In this document: piece after piece, positions 1 to 8,913 of the stretch | Layout: each line of letters begins with the position of its first letter | Position numbering within the stretch: the stretch's first letter is position 1 | DNA from: Pseudomonadota bacterium | Lineage (GTDB): Bacteria; Pseudomonadota; Gammaproteobacteria; Burkholderiales; Methylophilaceae | Assembly: GCA_029782295.1 (NCBI GenBank) | Contig: JAKOVB010000089.1 | Location: forward strand, 620,001 to 684,000 | Direction of reading: 5' to 3' | DNA length: 64,000 nucleotides | Notes under the pieces: generated by a model | Database searches by the model: none | What the model was told of the DNA's origin: nothing | Seen by the model: only the letters and a program-made list of their open reading frames with translations | Made by a program: the position numbers and the translations under genes

Positions 1-596
1 GTGGTGAAATCCGTCTGGTTGAGTTCGAGGTTCACGAATTCGCCCTGACCGACATCGGTCGTCACAGCGCGCTCGACCGTGGCGCCGCCCGGAACACGAC
101 CGACGCCGAGATGATTGACCTGCACGCTGGAACCACCGGAGGAAGCGCCGACGCCACCGACCAGCACGTTACCCTGCGCCATGGCGTAGATCTGACCATC
201 GGCCCCCTTCAGTGGCGACATCAGCAGCGTACCGCCGCGCAGGCTCTTGGCATTCCCCATGGAGGACACGGTCACATCCAATGTCTGACCGCTCTTGGCG
301 AACGGCGGCAGGTTGGCGGTCAGCATGACGGCTGCCACGTTTTTCAGTTGCAGGTTGGTACCGGGAGGCAGGTTGACACCCATGTTGCGCAACATGCTAA
401 GGATGCTCTGTACCGTGAACGGCGTTTGCGTAGTCTGGTCACCGGTACCATCCAGACCGACGACGACACCGTAGCCGACCAGCTGGTTGTTACGTACCCC
501 CTGAATCGAAGCCAGTTCCTTGATGCGATCCGCATGGGCCGGCATCGCCAGAAGGGCTGCCAGCAGACAGGCCAGAAGTTGAAAACGGGCTTTCAT
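1..596 (-). CDS. flgI: Flagellar P-ring protein FlgI (3' part outside window)
   Basis: FlgI builds the periplasmic P-ring around the flagellar rod in the peptidoglycan layer. The first about 198 residues are visible and the gene runs off the left edge; family members are about 365-370 residues, so roughly half is missing. It starts at an ATG ten bases after the flgH stop, with a classical signal peptide ([19 protein letters not shown], cleavage near AHA-DR). The family signature after cleavage is clear: [20 protein letters not shown], then a GTGDQT segment and [16 protein letters not shown]. It is the last visible gene of the flgBCDEFGHI run. The assignment is certain; the only limitation is truncation by the window. 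Confidence 0.96.
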   Translation of the reverse strand, partial: MKARFQLLACLLAALLAMPAHADRIKELASIQGVRNNQLVGYGVVVGLDGTGDQTTQTPFTVQSILSMLRNMGVNLPPGTNLQLKNVAAVMLTANLPPFAKSGQTLDVTVSSMGNAKSLRGGTLLMSPLKGADGQIYAMAQGNVLVGGVGASSGGSSVQVNHLGVGRVPGGATVERAVTTDVGQGEFVNLELNQTDFT

Positions 597-606
597 GTCA
601 GCGCTC

Positions 607-1311
607 CTAGAAAGGCAACAGTGCGACGAAGAAACGGGACAGCATGCTGATCATCTGCGAAGTATCGATGCTCTGCTTGCTCTTCGATTCGACGCGGGCA
701 TCAGCCAGCTGTGTCGAGCTGACGGCATTCGCCGAGTTGATGTTGATCGGATTGACCACGCCGGAGATCCGGATGAATTCGGTCTGCTGGTTGATCGCCA
801 CCTGCTTCTCGCCGCTGACCACCAGATTGCCGTTAGGCAACACTTCGATCACGGTCACGGTGATCGTGCCGGTGAAGTTGTTGCTGTTGGCGTCGCTGTC
901 CTTGTTGTCGAACTTGAGCGAAGAGGAACCGTTGACGCTGGTATCCAGATTGGCGCCCTGGCTGGTCCCGGGAACGGTGAACGGCAGTGGGTTGGGCGTG
1001 AAACCCAGCACCGTCGGCGTCGGGATGGACACGGTCGCAGACCCCTTGCGGCTCATGCTTTCGGTCGTGCTCTTGGTAGCCGCAGTCTTTTCCGCCAGGT
1101 TGATCGTCAGGGTGTCGCCGACAAAACGTGCCCGACGATCCTCGAACAACGGACGGCTGTCGCTGGCCTGGAAGATGGCCCCGTCGCGATAAGCCTTCGG
1201 CGCCGTGACGTTGGGCCGGACAGTCATCGGCTGGGCCACGCTGGTAGACGGGTCGGTGTTACATCCGGCGAGCAACGCGGCCATCGACAGAACCAGGAAT
1301 CGAGCTAGCAT
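607..1311 (-). CDS. flgH: Flagellar L-ring lipoprotein FlgH
   Basis: FlgH forms the outer-membrane L-ring, the bushing for the flagellar rod. The 234-residue protein begins [17 protein letters not shown], a lipoprotein signal with lipobox LAGC at residues 13-16, as expected for FlgH. The mid-region [16 protein letters not shown] and the C-terminal [20 protein letters not shown] segment are typical FlgH sequence. The open frame extends 25 codons upstream into flgG territory, but the ATG at 1311 is preceded by AAGGGG six bases away and places the lipobox correctly, so the shorter start is chosen; an ATG two codons upstream (1317) is the only realistic alternative. It lies ten bases downstream of flgG and ten bases before flgI. 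Confidence 0.96.
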   Translation of the reverse strand: MLARFLVLSMAALLAGCNTDPSTSVAQPMTVRPNVTAPKAYRDGAIFQASDSRPLFEDRRARFVGDTLTINLAEKTAATKSTTESMSRKGSATVSIPTPTVLGFTPNPLPFTVPGTSQGANLDTSVNGSSSLKFDNKDSDANSNNFTGTITVTVIEVLPNGNLVVSGEKQVAINQQTEFIRISGVVNPININSANAVSSTQLADARVESKSKQSIDTSQMISMLSRFFVALLPF

Positions 1312-1321
1312 GATCATCCCC

Positions 1322-2101
1322 TTACAGTTGCACCAGTCGCTGCAGCATCTGGTCCGAAGCCTGGATGGACTTCGAATTGAGTTCATAAGCCCGCTGCGCC
1401 TGGATCATGTTGACCAGTTCTTCCACCACGTTGACGTTGGAAGTTTCGACGAAGCCCTGTTGCAGCGTCCCCAGACCGTTGATGCCGGGGTTGGAGGTGT
1501 TGGGTGTGCCGGACGCCACGGTTTCCATATACAGGTTATCGCCGACGCTTTGCAGACCGGCCGGATTGATGAAGTTGGTGAGCTGGATCGGACCCTGGGT
1601 CGCCGTCGTCGGGCCCGGCTGGGTCACGGTCACGGTACCGTCCTTGGCGATGGTGACGCTGATCGCATCAATCGGAATGGTCACCTGCGGCTGCAGAATG
1701 TCGCCGTTGGCCGTCACCAGCGTGCCTTCGCTGTTGACCTGGAAAGAGCCGTCCCGGGTGTAGGCCAGCGTCCCGTCAGCCAGCTGCACCTGGAAGAAAC
1801 CCGTGCCCTGGATGGCCAGGTCCAGGCTGTTGCCGGTCTGCTGCAGGTTGCCCTGGATGTGGATGCGCTCGGTCGCCACCGGACGTGCCCCGGTGCCGAT
1901 CTGCAGGCCCGACGGAACCTGGGTTTGCTGCGAGGCTTGGGCACCGGGCTGACGCAAGGTCTGGTAGATGAGGTCCTCGAATACCGGTCGCGAACGCTTG
2001 AAGCCATTGGTGCTGACGTTAGCCAGGTTGTGCGAGATGACGTCGATGTTGGTCTGTTGCGACTCCATCCCGGTTTTGGCGATCCACAGTGATCTGAGCA
2101 T
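1322..2101 (-). CDS. flgG: Flagellar distal rod protein FlgG
   Basis: FlgG is the distal rod protein linking proximal rod and hook. At 259 residues it matches the family length (about 260). The N-terminal rod motif (residues 1-35) contains [14 protein letters not shown], and the C-terminal helix carries [20 protein letters not shown], the conserved ends that form the coiled rod helices. The central region has the [12 protein letters not shown] beta-domain signature shared with FlgE and FlgF. It sits between flgF (19-base gap) and flgH in the operon. Presence of the Gram-negative rod paralogues in the order F-G-H-I agrees with the standard flagellar cluster. Confidence 0.97.
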   Translation of the reverse strand: MLRSLWIAKTGMESQQTNIDVISHNLANVSTNGFKRSRPVFEDLIYQTLRQPGAQASQQTQVPSGLQIGTGARPVATERIHIQGNLQQTGNSLDLAIQGTGFFQVQLADGTLAYTRDGSFQVNSEGTLVTANGDILQPQVTIPIDAISVTIAKDGTVTVTQPGPTTATQGPIQLTNFINPAGLQSVGDNLYMETVASGTPNTSNPGINGLGTLQQGFVETSNVNVVEELVNMIQAQRAYELNSKSIQASDQMLQRLVQL

Positions 2102-2120
2102 GATGGTTTCCTGTTAGAGG

Positions 2121-2861
2121 TTATGCGGTGAGCGACATGACCTGAGCGGCACGGCCGGCATTTTCGTCGGCTTTCTGCATCAGCTTGACCTGCATGTCGA
2201 AAAAGCGGGACTGATCGATGATGCTGATCAGCGCATCCACGCTGTTGACGTTACTCGACTCCAGCACGCCGGAAGCGAGGTTGACCGAGGCATCTACTGC
2301 CGCGGGCTGGCCGTTCTTCTGGCGGAACAGGCCGTCGTCGCCGCGCACCATATCGGTATCCGCCGGATTGACCAGCTTGATGCGGGCGATGGAAGTCGAG
2401 GCGTTGTACTGGTTGTTGGTAATGATGGAGACCGTACCATCCTTGCCGATGCTGACCTGAGAATCGTTCGGGATCGCAATCGGGCCGCCATCCCCCATCA
2501 CCGGCAAACCATTGCTGGTCACCAGCATGCCGTCGATCCCGACCTGCAGGCTGCCGTTGCGGGTGTATGCCTCCTGCCCCTTGCTGTCCTGGATGGCGAT
2601 CCATCCATTCCCCTGAATCGCAACGTCCAGCGGACGACCGGTGGAGCGCATCACACCGGAAGACAAATCCGCGTTGGGGGTGGAATCGACCACGAAAGTC
2701 CGGGTCGGCGCCCCCGGCCCGACGACCGGCAATGCGCGGAACGCGCTGTTCTGCGCCTTGTAGGCGGTGGTCGAGACATTGGAGAGATTCTGTGCCGTCA
2801 CAGACTGTTGATACAGGCTGTGCTTGGCACCGTTCATCGCAATGTAAAGGAGGCGATCCAT
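2121..2861 (-). CDS. flgF: Flagellar proximal rod protein FlgF
   Basis: FlgF is one of the proximal rod subunits (FlgB, C, F) of the basal body. The 246-residue protein starts MDRLLYIAMNGAKHSLYQQS, the characteristic FlgF N-terminus, followed by TAQNLSNVSTTAYKAQNSAF. The beta-domain signature DVAIQGNGWIAIQD and the C-terminal SSNVNSVDALISIIDQSRFF segment complete the family pattern. It lies between flgE (23-base gap) and flgG on the same strand. Assembly follows export by the flagellar type III apparatus, so no signal peptide is expected and none is seen. Confidence 0.96.
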   Translation of the reverse strand: MDRLLYIAMNGAKHSLYQQSVTAQNLSNVSTTAYKAQNSAFRALPVVGPGAPTRTFVVDSTPNADLSSGVMRSTGRPLDVAIQGNGWIAIQDSKGQEAYTRNGSLQVGIDGMLVTSNGLPVMGDGGPIAIPNDSQVSIGKDGTVSIITNNQYNASTSIARIKLVNPADTDMVRGDDGLFRQKNGQPAAVDASVNLASGVLESSNVNSVDALISIIDQSRFFDMQVKLMQKADENAGRAAQVMSLTA

Positions 2862-2884
2862 GGTTCAGCGGTCCAGTTCAGGAA

Positions 2885-4138
2885 TTAGCGCAGGTTCACC
2901 AGCGTCTGCAGCACCGAGTCCTGCGTCTTGATGGTCTGGGCGTTGGCCTGATACACACGCTGTGCGGTGATCATGTTTACCAGTTCCTGCGTCAGGTCGA
3001 CGTTGGAATCCTCGACCGCGGAAGACTGCAGCACCCCGTGCTGGCCATCAGAACCCGGCGCGGAGATCAGTTCCGGACCGGAAGATGAAGTCTGCACCCA
3101 CTGGTTATTGCCGATGGCGCTCAACCCCTGCGGGTTGGCGAAGGATGCCAGGATCACCTTGCCCAGGTCGCGCGATTGACCGTTGGTGTAGCGGCCGACC
3201 AGCAGGCCATCCGCACCCACGGTGAAGCCGGACAGCTTGCCGAGCGTATAGCCGTCCTGACGCAGGGTATTGATGCTGTACCCGCCGCCGAACTGGGTCG
3301 TACCGGCATAATCGACATTGAAAGACAGCGCTGCAGCCCCCGTCCCCAGGTCCCCCGCAGGAATCGACTCAGCCAGAGGCATTGCGGTCGTCAGCACCCC
3401 GCTGGTATTGAAGCTCAGGGTCCCCAGAGAGCCTTCCGCCGTCGTCACGCCGGCAGTATTGGTCAGTGTCGCCTCCACGTCCCAGGTGTTGGCGGCCGTC
3501 TTGAGGTAGTACATGGTGTAGGTGTGGGCATTCCCGAGACTGTCGTAGACGGCGATCGAGGAAGATTCGTTATAGGTCGAAGGATCGGCGAAATTGAAAC
3601 TGGCCACCGGCTTGATCGTCTCGCCGGAATCCAGGTTCAGCTTGGCCACCACCCCTGCCGGGCCATTGGTTGCACCGCCGGTCGCCAGCGGCTGCAGGTC
3701 GGAACGGTCAAGTTGGAGAGGCACCGGGTTACCGGTCTGAATGATCCCGTTCAGTGCCGAATACCCCATCAGGCGCAAGCCCTGCGAGTTGACGATATTG
3801 TCGTTCTTGTCGAACTGGAACTGCCCATTGCGCGTGTAGCTCACCGTACCGGCCGGGTCGCTCATGCGGAAGAAACCGCCGCCGTTGATGGCGATATCCA
3901 GCGGATTGTTGGTCGACGTGATGTTGCCCTGGGTGAACTGCTGCACGATAGTCGCCAGCTTGGAACCCAGGCCGACCGGCAGGGAACCCGCGCCCTGCAG
4001 CGAAGCTGCAAACACGTCCGCAAACTGCGCCTGGCCGCTCTTGAAGCCGACCGTACTGGAGTTGGCGATGTTGTTGCCGATCACGTCCAGATTCTTCGAC
4101 GAAGTATTAAGTCCACTCAACCCCTGCTGAAAACCCAT
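2885..4138 (-). CDS. flgE: Flagellar hook protein FlgE
   Basis: FlgE polymerises into the flagellar hook. At 417 residues it is in the usual range for a proteobacterial hook protein. The N-terminus MGFQQGLSGLNTSSKNLDVI and the segment GNNIANSSTVGFKSGQAQFA are diagnostic, as is the C-terminal SNVDLTQELVNMITAQRVYQ. Between them, DIAINGGGFFRMSD and a variable surface-exposed domain rich in Gly/Ser/Thr occur. The gene is twelve bases downstream of flgD, the hook-cap gene, matching the order of use during assembly. Confidence 0.97.
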   Translation of the reverse strand: MGFQQGLSGLNTSSKNLDVIGNNIANSSTVGFKSGQAQFADVFAASLQGAGSLPVGLGSKLATIVQQFTQGNITSTNNPLDIAINGGGFFRMSDPAGTVSYTRNGQFQFDKNDNIVNSQGLRLMGYSALNGIIQTGNPVPLQLDRSDLQPLATGGATNGPAGVVAKLNLDSGETIKPVASFNFADPSTYNESSSIAVYDSLGNAHTYTMYYLKTAANTWDVEATLTNTAGVTTAEGSLGTLSFNTSGVLTTAMPLAESIPAGDLGTGAAALSFNVDYAGTTQFGGGYSINTLRQDGYTLGKLSGFTVGADGLLVGRYTNGQSRDLGKVILASFANPQGLSAIGNNQWVQTSSSGPELISAPGSDGQHGVLQSSAVEDSNVDLTQELVNMITAQRVYQANAQTIKTQDSVLQTLVNLR

Positions 4139-4149
4139 GTCATTTCTCC

Positions 4150-4794
4150 TTAAATAATCTGACGCACCTGGCTCAAATCAACCTGCCCCATACCGGCCAC
4201 GCTCAGCGCGGGCCCCACCGAATCCATCAGCACGCTCTGCACGGCGCCGAACGCCAGCGCCTGCGCATCGACCTTGACACTCCCCTGGGCCGCCTTCACG
4301 GTGAAGGTGTAGCCACCATCCGGCGCCACGGTACCGGCATCCGTCTTGCCGTCCCACTGGAACACGCTGACGCCCTGATTCTGCTTGCCCAGATCCATGC
4401 TGCGCACCAGCGCACCGTTGGCGTCGTAGATCGCCACCTTGACACTATCGGCAGCGCCCGACAGCTCGAAACCGGCAGCCCCTGCGCCACCCTTCAAGCC
4501 AACGGACGAACCGTCAGCGAGCACCTGGTGCCCGATCATCCCCACGGCCTGGAAGGCCTGGGACTTGGTGAACGACTGCAGCGTGGCGTTCAGCTTTTCG
4601 ATCCCGGACACCGTCGACAACTGAGCCATCTGGGACGTCACCTGCGCGTTATCCAGCGGGTTCAGCGGATCCTGATTCTTCATCTGCGTGACCAGCAACT
4701 TCAGGAAACGATCTTCCGTCGCCTGAACGCCTGTCGCACTTAAAGACGAAGAAGAATTCGAACCGGAACCGGTCACACCTGATACGGAAGCCAT
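4150..4794 (-). CDS. flgD: Flagellar hook-cap scaffold FlgD
   Basis: FlgD forms the temporary cap that lets FlgE subunits polymerise. The 214-residue product has a Ser-rich flexible N-terminus, then the conserved FlgD_N block with FLKLLVTQMKNQDPLNPLDN and TSQMAQLSTVSGIEKLN (about residues 30-70). The C-terminal half carries the FlgD Ig/tudor-like region, with VKVAIYDANGALVRSMDLG and FQWDGKTDAGTVAPDGGYTF. It is fifteen bases from flgC and twelve bases from flgE on the same strand, consistent with the hook-morphogenesis operon. Confidence 0.96.
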   Translation of the reverse strand: MASVSGVTGSGSNSSSSLSATGVQATEDRFLKLLVTQMKNQDPLNPLDNAQVTSQMAQLSTVSGIEKLNATLQSFTKSQAFQAVGMIGHQVLADGSSVGLKGGAGAAGFELSGAADSVKVAIYDANGALVRSMDLGKQNQGVSVFQWDGKTDAGTVAPDGGYTFTVKAAQGSVKVDAQALAFGAVQSVLMDSVGPALSVAGMGQVDLSQVRQII

Positions 4795-4809
4795 TCAACT
4801 TCTCCTTGG

Positions 4810-5223
4810 TTATTGACCAAGCGCCAGCGTGCGCTGGATCATGGTCTTGGCGGTATTCATCATCTCCACGTTCGCCTGATAGGAACGGGAGGCCGAAATC
4901 ATGTTGGTCATCTCTTCCACCACGTTCACGTTGGGCCGGTTGACATAGCCCTGCGCGTTGGCGAAAGGATTCTTGGGGTCGTATACCAGCTTAAGCGGGG
5001 ACGGGTCGTCGATCACCCTGGCCACCACCACGCCGTTGGCCCCGTTACCCATGGAGGCATTCAGCGGCTTGGCCTGGAAAACGACCTGCTTGGCACGGTA
5101 TGGCTGCCCGTCCGCACTGGTCACGCTGTCGGCGTTAGCCATGTTGCTGGCGGTCACATTGAGGCGCATGGACTGCGCGGTCATGGCGGAACCGGCGATA
5201 TCGAAGACGTTAAACAGGGCCAT
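4810..5223 (-). CDS. flgC: Flagellar proximal rod protein FlgC
   Basis: FlgC is a proximal rod subunit. The 137-residue product has the N-terminal rod helix [20 protein letters not shown] followed by [20 protein letters not shown], and the C-terminal [20 protein letters not shown] helix, both diagnostic of FlgC. It is separated from flgB by only two bases, implying translational coupling. Length equals the family norm (about 135-140). Confidence 0.97.
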   Translation of the reverse strand: MALFNVFDIAGSAMTAQSMRLNVTASNMANADSVTSADGQPYRAKQVVFQAKPLNASMGNGANGVVVARVIDDPSPLKLVYDPKNPFANAQGYVNRPNVNVVEEMTNMISASRSYQANVEMMNTAKTMIQRTLALGQ

Positions 5224-5225
5224 GG

Positions 5226-5630
5226 TTATTGACCTTTTAGGGCGAGCAACGTGTCACGGATGTCGCCGTTGATGAATTGCAGCGTGGACATGTACTGCAG
5301 GGCGTTTTCGGAGAATTGCGCCTGCTCGATATTGGTGTCGACCGTATTGCCGTCGATGCTGGGCTGGACGGCGCTGCGATACATGACCTTGGCGCCAGCC
5401 AGCGCACCCGCCCCCTTGGCGTCCAGATGCCCGGCAGAAGTCTTGGTCAGGGACACCCCGCCCGCCGCGCCCTGCGCCTGACGCAAGGCGGAAGCAAAGT
5501 CGATATCCCGCGCCTTGTAGTTCGGCGTGTCGGCATTGGCGATATTGGATGCCAGAATCTGCTGGCGGTAGCCGCGCAGCGCCAGAACCCTGGACTGGAA
5601 TGCAAATGCGTTATCGATGCTGGTGGACAT
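5226..5630 (-). CDS. flgB: Flagellar proximal rod protein FlgB
   Basis: FlgB is the first gene of the rod/hook/ring operon and a proximal rod subunit. The 134-residue product contains [20 protein letters not shown] and [11 protein letters not shown] in the N-terminal third, the usual FlgB signature. The C-terminal [19 protein letters not shown] region matches the family. The ATG at 5630 has only a weak Shine-Dalgarno (GAGCGA). It lies about 29 bases downstream of the start point predicted for the sigma-54 promoter at 5670-5685, which would drive flgBCDEFGHI. Confidence 0.96.
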   Translation of the reverse strand: MSTSIDNAFAFQSRVLALRGYRQQILASNIANADTPNYKARDIDFASALRQAQGAAGGVSLTKTSAGHLDAKGAGALAGAKVMYRSAVQPSIDGNTVDTNIEQAQFSENALQYMSTLQFINGDIRDTLLALKGQ

Positions 5631-5669
5631 GCTGTTTCGCTCAAAAAGTGACCATCTCGCGTCAACTCA

Positions 5670-5685
5670 AGCAGAAAGCGTGCCA
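5670..5685 (-). promoter_or_regulatory. Sigma-54 promoter of the flgB operon
   Basis: On the minus strand the sequence reads TGGCACGCTTTCTGCT. It matches the RpoN consensus TGGCACG-N4-TTGCW at every fixed position except one (C for the first T of TTGC), and it keeps the invariant GG at -24 and GC at -12 with the required spacing. The predicted start is near 5659, giving a short leader before the flgB ATG at 5630. It implies control by an RpoN-dependent flagellar activator of the FleQ/FlrC kind rather than direct FlhDC control; the activator is not in this window. Confidence 0.8.
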
Positions 5686-5743
5686 CAGGGCTGGAATGCC
5701 GTTTTAAAGGGGTTCCGGGGCAATCAAGGAAGAAAATGGAAAT

Positions 5744-5769
5744 GGTAGCGGCAAGGACTTGCCGCTACC
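5744..5769 (-). terminator. Intrinsic-type terminator after the diguanylate cyclase
   Basis: Perfect 12-bp arms (GGTAGCGGCAAG / CTTGCCGCTACC, 5744-5755 and 5758-5769) form a stable hairpin 21 bases after the stop of the minus-strand cyclase gene. It is followed on that strand by a pyrimidine stretch (ATTTCCATTTTCTTCC). It separates the cyclase transcript from the flgB promoter. Confidence 0.65.
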
Positions 5770-5790
5770 GGCGGCAAAAATCGTTCGTGG

Positions 5791-7554
5791 CTAGTCAGCC
5801 GCCACCACGCGGTTACGGCCGGTCTGCTTGGCCTGATACAAGGCCACGTCGGCACGCTTCATCACCGCATCGGAGGGTTCGGCAGCCGAACGCTGCGCAA
5901 CCCCGGCACTAAAGGTAATCAGCACACGCTCGTTGTTGTGCAGGAAGAACTGGCGCGTCAACTCACGCTGGACACGGGTCATGACCTGCACGGCCTCTTC
6001 CCGCTCGGTTTCAGGGAGGATGATGACGAACTCCTCACCACCGAAGCGCGCCAGCACATCGGTTGGCCGCAGCGTACCCTTGGTGACCTTGGCCAGGTGC
6101 GCCAGCGCCACGTCCCCGGTGTCATGCCCCAGCGTATCGTTGAGTTTCTTGAAATGATCGATGTCCATCATGGCGATGCACAGGCTGGTCCCCATCCGGT
6201 CGGAACGGCTGAACTCGCGCTCCAGCGCCTCGTCCATACCGCGGCGGTTGAGTGCGCCGGTCAGGTAATCCTCATGCGCCATCTCACTGATATGATCCAG
6301 CTCCGCCGTCAGCTCCTGGATACGCTGCTCGGCATCCGCCACCTTCTGCTGAGTCTCCTTCAACTCCTCGTGGGAACGCAGGGCATCGAGTTGCATGGCG
6401 CGGGTATCGGTCATCAGATTGTCAAGAATGACATTGATTTCCGCGATATCCTCGGTGGACCCTAGCAACTGCTGGTATCCCTCGATCTTCTGGTGATAAT
6501 CCCCGGTACTTTCCGTAATCTCCGCCAAGCGCCGGATAAAGGTCGCCGCCATCTGCTTCAGGGTGCCTTTGGCCTCGCTCAGCCCATGCTTGAGCTGCCC
6601 CTGCTTGAACACGAGCTCCTTCAGGCTGCTTTCCGCGTCGTACAGCACGGCAAGATCCAGCGGCTTGGAAATGATGTCGCGTATGATGGCGGTCTGTCCG
6701 GACAGCCACTTGTCATCCGCGACGAGTTCACCCATGTTGTCCACCAGCAGGCGCAGCAGGTGCATTAATTCCTCATGAACCTTGTACTGCGCGTCGCTGC
6801 TCATTTCCAGGGTAAACCAGAACGACTTGAGCGCCTCACCCAGCTTGACGACATCCCCTTCGGTCTTGCAGGCAATCGCCTGATCGAGCAGCGCCTGTGC
6901 CTGGCGTGAGACTTCCGGCAAGTACTTGAGCTGGGACATCAACCCCAGCTCCAGCGTCCGGATCAGCAGATCGCGCCACATCATGGCGAGCGGTCCTGCC
7001 TCCGCGCCTTCTCCAGCCTCTACCGCCACTGGCGATTCGCTCGCTGCCGACGGTCCGGTTTCATTCGCAGACGCCTGCACGCCGCTACCCCAGGATGCCA
7101 CCAGCGCCTGGATCTTCTGCGCAAGCTGATCCGGATCACTCTCGAAATTCACCAGTACCCGTTCCAGCCCTTCTTTCTTCTTGCTCGGCGTCAGCCCCTT
7201 GTGACTGGCTTCCAGCTGCCGGACCAGATTACGCACCACGTTCGACCAGCTGGCGGAAACGCCTGTCGCCGGAAACAACCCTCGCAACTGGGCTTCCACA
7301 CCCGCCCAGTCCTGCTGCTCCGACAAAGTCGATATCTGCTTGGCTGTCGCCAGGAACTTGGGACGTTGCCTGCCGGCGTCCTGCAGCACTTTTTCCAGCG
7401 CCTTCGCCAAAGCCATGGAAGCATCCTCGGACCTGGCACCAGAAATCTCGTCATATACGCGCCGGAAATTGTCCGGTGTCGGCGGAATCTTGCGCAGCGC
7501 CAACTGCTTCAGGGCTTGGCGGGCTATATCGATCGGGGTATTGGTCGGTTCCAT
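5791..7554 (-). CDS. GGDEF diguanylate cyclase, flagellar-cluster associated
   Basis: The 587-residue protein has a C-terminal GGDEF domain that makes cyclic di-GMP from two GTP. Its active-site motif is GGEEF at about residues 503-507, and the inhibitory-site RxxD (RPTD) sits exactly five residues upstream, so product feedback inhibition is expected. The first about 380 residues are mostly helical with no transmembrane segment or recognisable sensor; a coiled-coil-rich stretch (HEELKETQQKVADAEQRIQE) precedes GGDEF. The frame opens at a TTG seven codons earlier, but the ATG giving MEPTNTPIDIARQAL is preferred. It lies between flgB and the divergent flgA, suggesting a motility-linked role (inference). 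Confidence 0.9.
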   Translation of the reverse strand: MEPTNTPIDIARQALKQLALRKIPPTPDNFRRVYDEISGARSEDASMALAKALEKVLQDAGRQRPKFLATAKQISTLSEQQDWAGVEAQLRGLFPATGVSASWSNVVRNLVRQLEASHKGLTPSKKKEGLERVLVNFESDPDQLAQKIQALVASWGSGVQASANETGPSAASESPVAVEAGEGAEAGPLAMMWRDLLIRTLELGLMSQLKYLPEVSRQAQALLDQAIACKTEGDVVKLGEALKSFWFTLEMSSDAQYKVHEELMHLLRLLVDNMGELVADDKWLSGQTAIIRDIISKPLDLAVLYDAESSLKELVFKQGQLKHGLSEAKGTLKQMAATFIRRLAEITESTGDYHQKIEGYQQLLGSTEDIAEINVILDNLMTDTRAMQLDALRSHEELKETQQKVADAEQRIQELTAELDHISEMAHEDYLTGALNRRGMDEALEREFSRSDRMGTSLCIAMMDIDHFKKLNDTLGHDTGDVALAHLAKVTKGTLRPTDVLARFGGEEFVIILPETEREEAVQVMTRVQRELTRQFFLHNNERVLITFSAGVAQRSAAEPSDAVMKRADVALYQAKQTGRNRVVAAD

Positions 7555-7634
7555 ATTCACAGGGAGGCAATTCAATTAAAATCGAACAGGCGTTCTGATT
7601 CTATCCACTTTATGGTGAAACGGCTAACCCTTCC

Positions 7635-8330
7635 ATGAAAACCGTCAAGGCTGCTTGCCTGCTGCTTGCGCTGACCCTGTTACCGCTTTCCGGTCACGGT
7701 GCAGAGTGGCAGTCGCTGCCGGCCATCCAGTCGGCCGTCGAAGCCTTCGTGCAGGAAAAACTCGCCAGCCAGCCTGGGGAACGCTCCGTCACCGTCAGCC
7801 GCATCGACCCTCGACTCAAACTTGCACGCTGCGACAAGCCGGAGCCCTTCCTGCCCGCCGGTAACCGGTTGTGGGGCAACAGCAGCATCGGTGTTCGCTG
7901 CCTGGCGCCGGAACCCTGGTCCATCTACGTTCCAGTCCATATCAAAGTCGCCAACAACGTCCTGGTGACTGTCCGCCCCATCCCGGCAGGACAGACGGTT
8001 CAACCGGAAGACATTCAATTGCAGATGCGCGACATTACCCAGTTCGCCGGGAGCGCCCTCACCTCCGTCGAACAGGCTGTCGACAAGCAGGTGGTCGGCC
8101 CGGTCGCCAGCGGAGCAATCCTGCGCTCGGAAATGCTGCGGGCGGCCAACATCATCCTGCAGGGCCAGAACGTCAAGCTGGTCGCACAAGGCTCCGGTTT
8201 TCGCGTGACTTCCGAGGGCGTCGCCATGGGCAATGCAAAGTCCGGCCAGGTCGTCGCCGTCAAGACTCGCTCCGGACAGATCATCAAGGGCATCGCCAGG
8301 AGCGAGGGGGTCGTCGAGGTCTACTTCTGA
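7635..8330 (+). CDS. flgA: Flagellar P-ring assembly chaperone FlgA
   Basis: FlgA is the periplasmic chaperone required for FlgI P-ring assembly. The 231-residue product begins with a signal peptide (MKTVKAACLLLALTLLPLSG, cleavage after GHGA). It contains the SAF/ChapFlgA domain in the C-terminal half, including VRPIPAGQTVQPEDIQLQMR, QVVGPVASGAILRSEMLR and the closing GQVVAVKTRSGQIIKGIA. It is transcribed divergently from the flgB operon, with the cyclase gene interposed. The usual flgM/flgN partners are not found downstream. Confidence 0.95.
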   Translation: MKTVKAACLLLALTLLPLSGHGAEWQSLPAIQSAVEAFVQEKLASQPGERSVTVSRIDPRLKLARCDKPEPFLPAGNRLWGNSSIGVRCLAPEPWSIYVPVHIKVANNVLVTVRPIPAGQTVQPEDIQLQMRDITQFAGSALTSVEQAVDKQVVGPVASGAILRSEMLRAANIILQGQNVKLVAQGSGFRVTSEGVAMGNAKSGQVVAVKTRSGQIIKGIARSEGVVEVYF

Positions 8331-8496
8331 TCCGCAACACGCTTACCAACTGTTACATTCATTTACAACTTCGCCGGTTGTCGCAATAGCCTGTTTACAT
8401 CCGCCCTTTAAGCTGGCCACACCTTGACTCCACAAGGCACGCCCACCCAGGGCAATCCAACGTGATGACAACGCAACAACCAAGAGAGGACGCAAC

Positions 8497-8841
8497 ATGA
8501 ACAGAATTTTTCACGCAACCGCAGCACTGGCACTGGTATTCGCGGCCGCACCGGCACTGGCGGAACACGGCGAGCGTGGCGGACACCGGCCGCATGATCC
8601 GGGCGTGAACGCCCGTCAGCATCATCAGCAGGAACGCATTGAACAGGGCGTACGCTCAGGCGAACTCACCCGCGGCGAAGCAAAGCAGTTGCGCCAGGAA
8701 GAACGCAGCGCCCGTCGTGAAGAACGCGAGTACAAATCCGATGGCAAACTGACCCGTGATGAACGCCGCGACCTGCATCAGGACCTGAACCAGGTTTCCC
8801 GGGACATCCATGATGAGAAGCACGACGCCGAAAGACGTTGA
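8497..8841 (+). CDS. Small secreted, highly charged helical protein
   Basis: The function is unknown. The 114-residue protein has a clear signal peptide (MNRIFHATAALALVFAAAPA, cleavage at ALA-EH) and a mature part rich in Arg, Glu, His and Asp, predicted helical throughout. Two related segments, RIEQGVRSGELTRGEAKQLR and a later KSDGKLTRDERRDLHQDLNQ, look like an internal duplication of a G-x-LTrxE motif. A good Shine-Dalgarno (AGAGG) sits seven bases before the ATG. The next gene on the strand encodes another small secreted protein, so the two may form a periplasmic pair. It resembles uncharacterised periplasmic proteins of betaproteobacteria; no activity is implied. Confidence 0.7.
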   Translation: MNRIFHATAALALVFAAAPALAEHGERGGHRPHDPGVNARQHHQQERIEQGVRSGELTRGEAKQLRQEERSARREEREYKSDGKLTRDERRDLHQDLNQVSRDIHDEKHDAERR

Positions 8842-8913
8842 CGGCCTACTGGGGGAGACATATAGAATGAGTGTGCCTCCCTGTGTAACCAAGGACATAA
8901 ACGAGGTTAATCC

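Noticed and set aside
1312..1386. Upstream extension of flgH
   Set aside because: It overlaps flgG, pushes the lipobox inside the protein and lacks a ribosome-binding site, whereas the ATG at 1311 has AAGGGG.
7555..7634. Sigma-28 promoter for flgA
   Set aside because: TAAAATCG with a downstream TGATTCTA was considered, but the -10 matches the flagellar consensus poorly.
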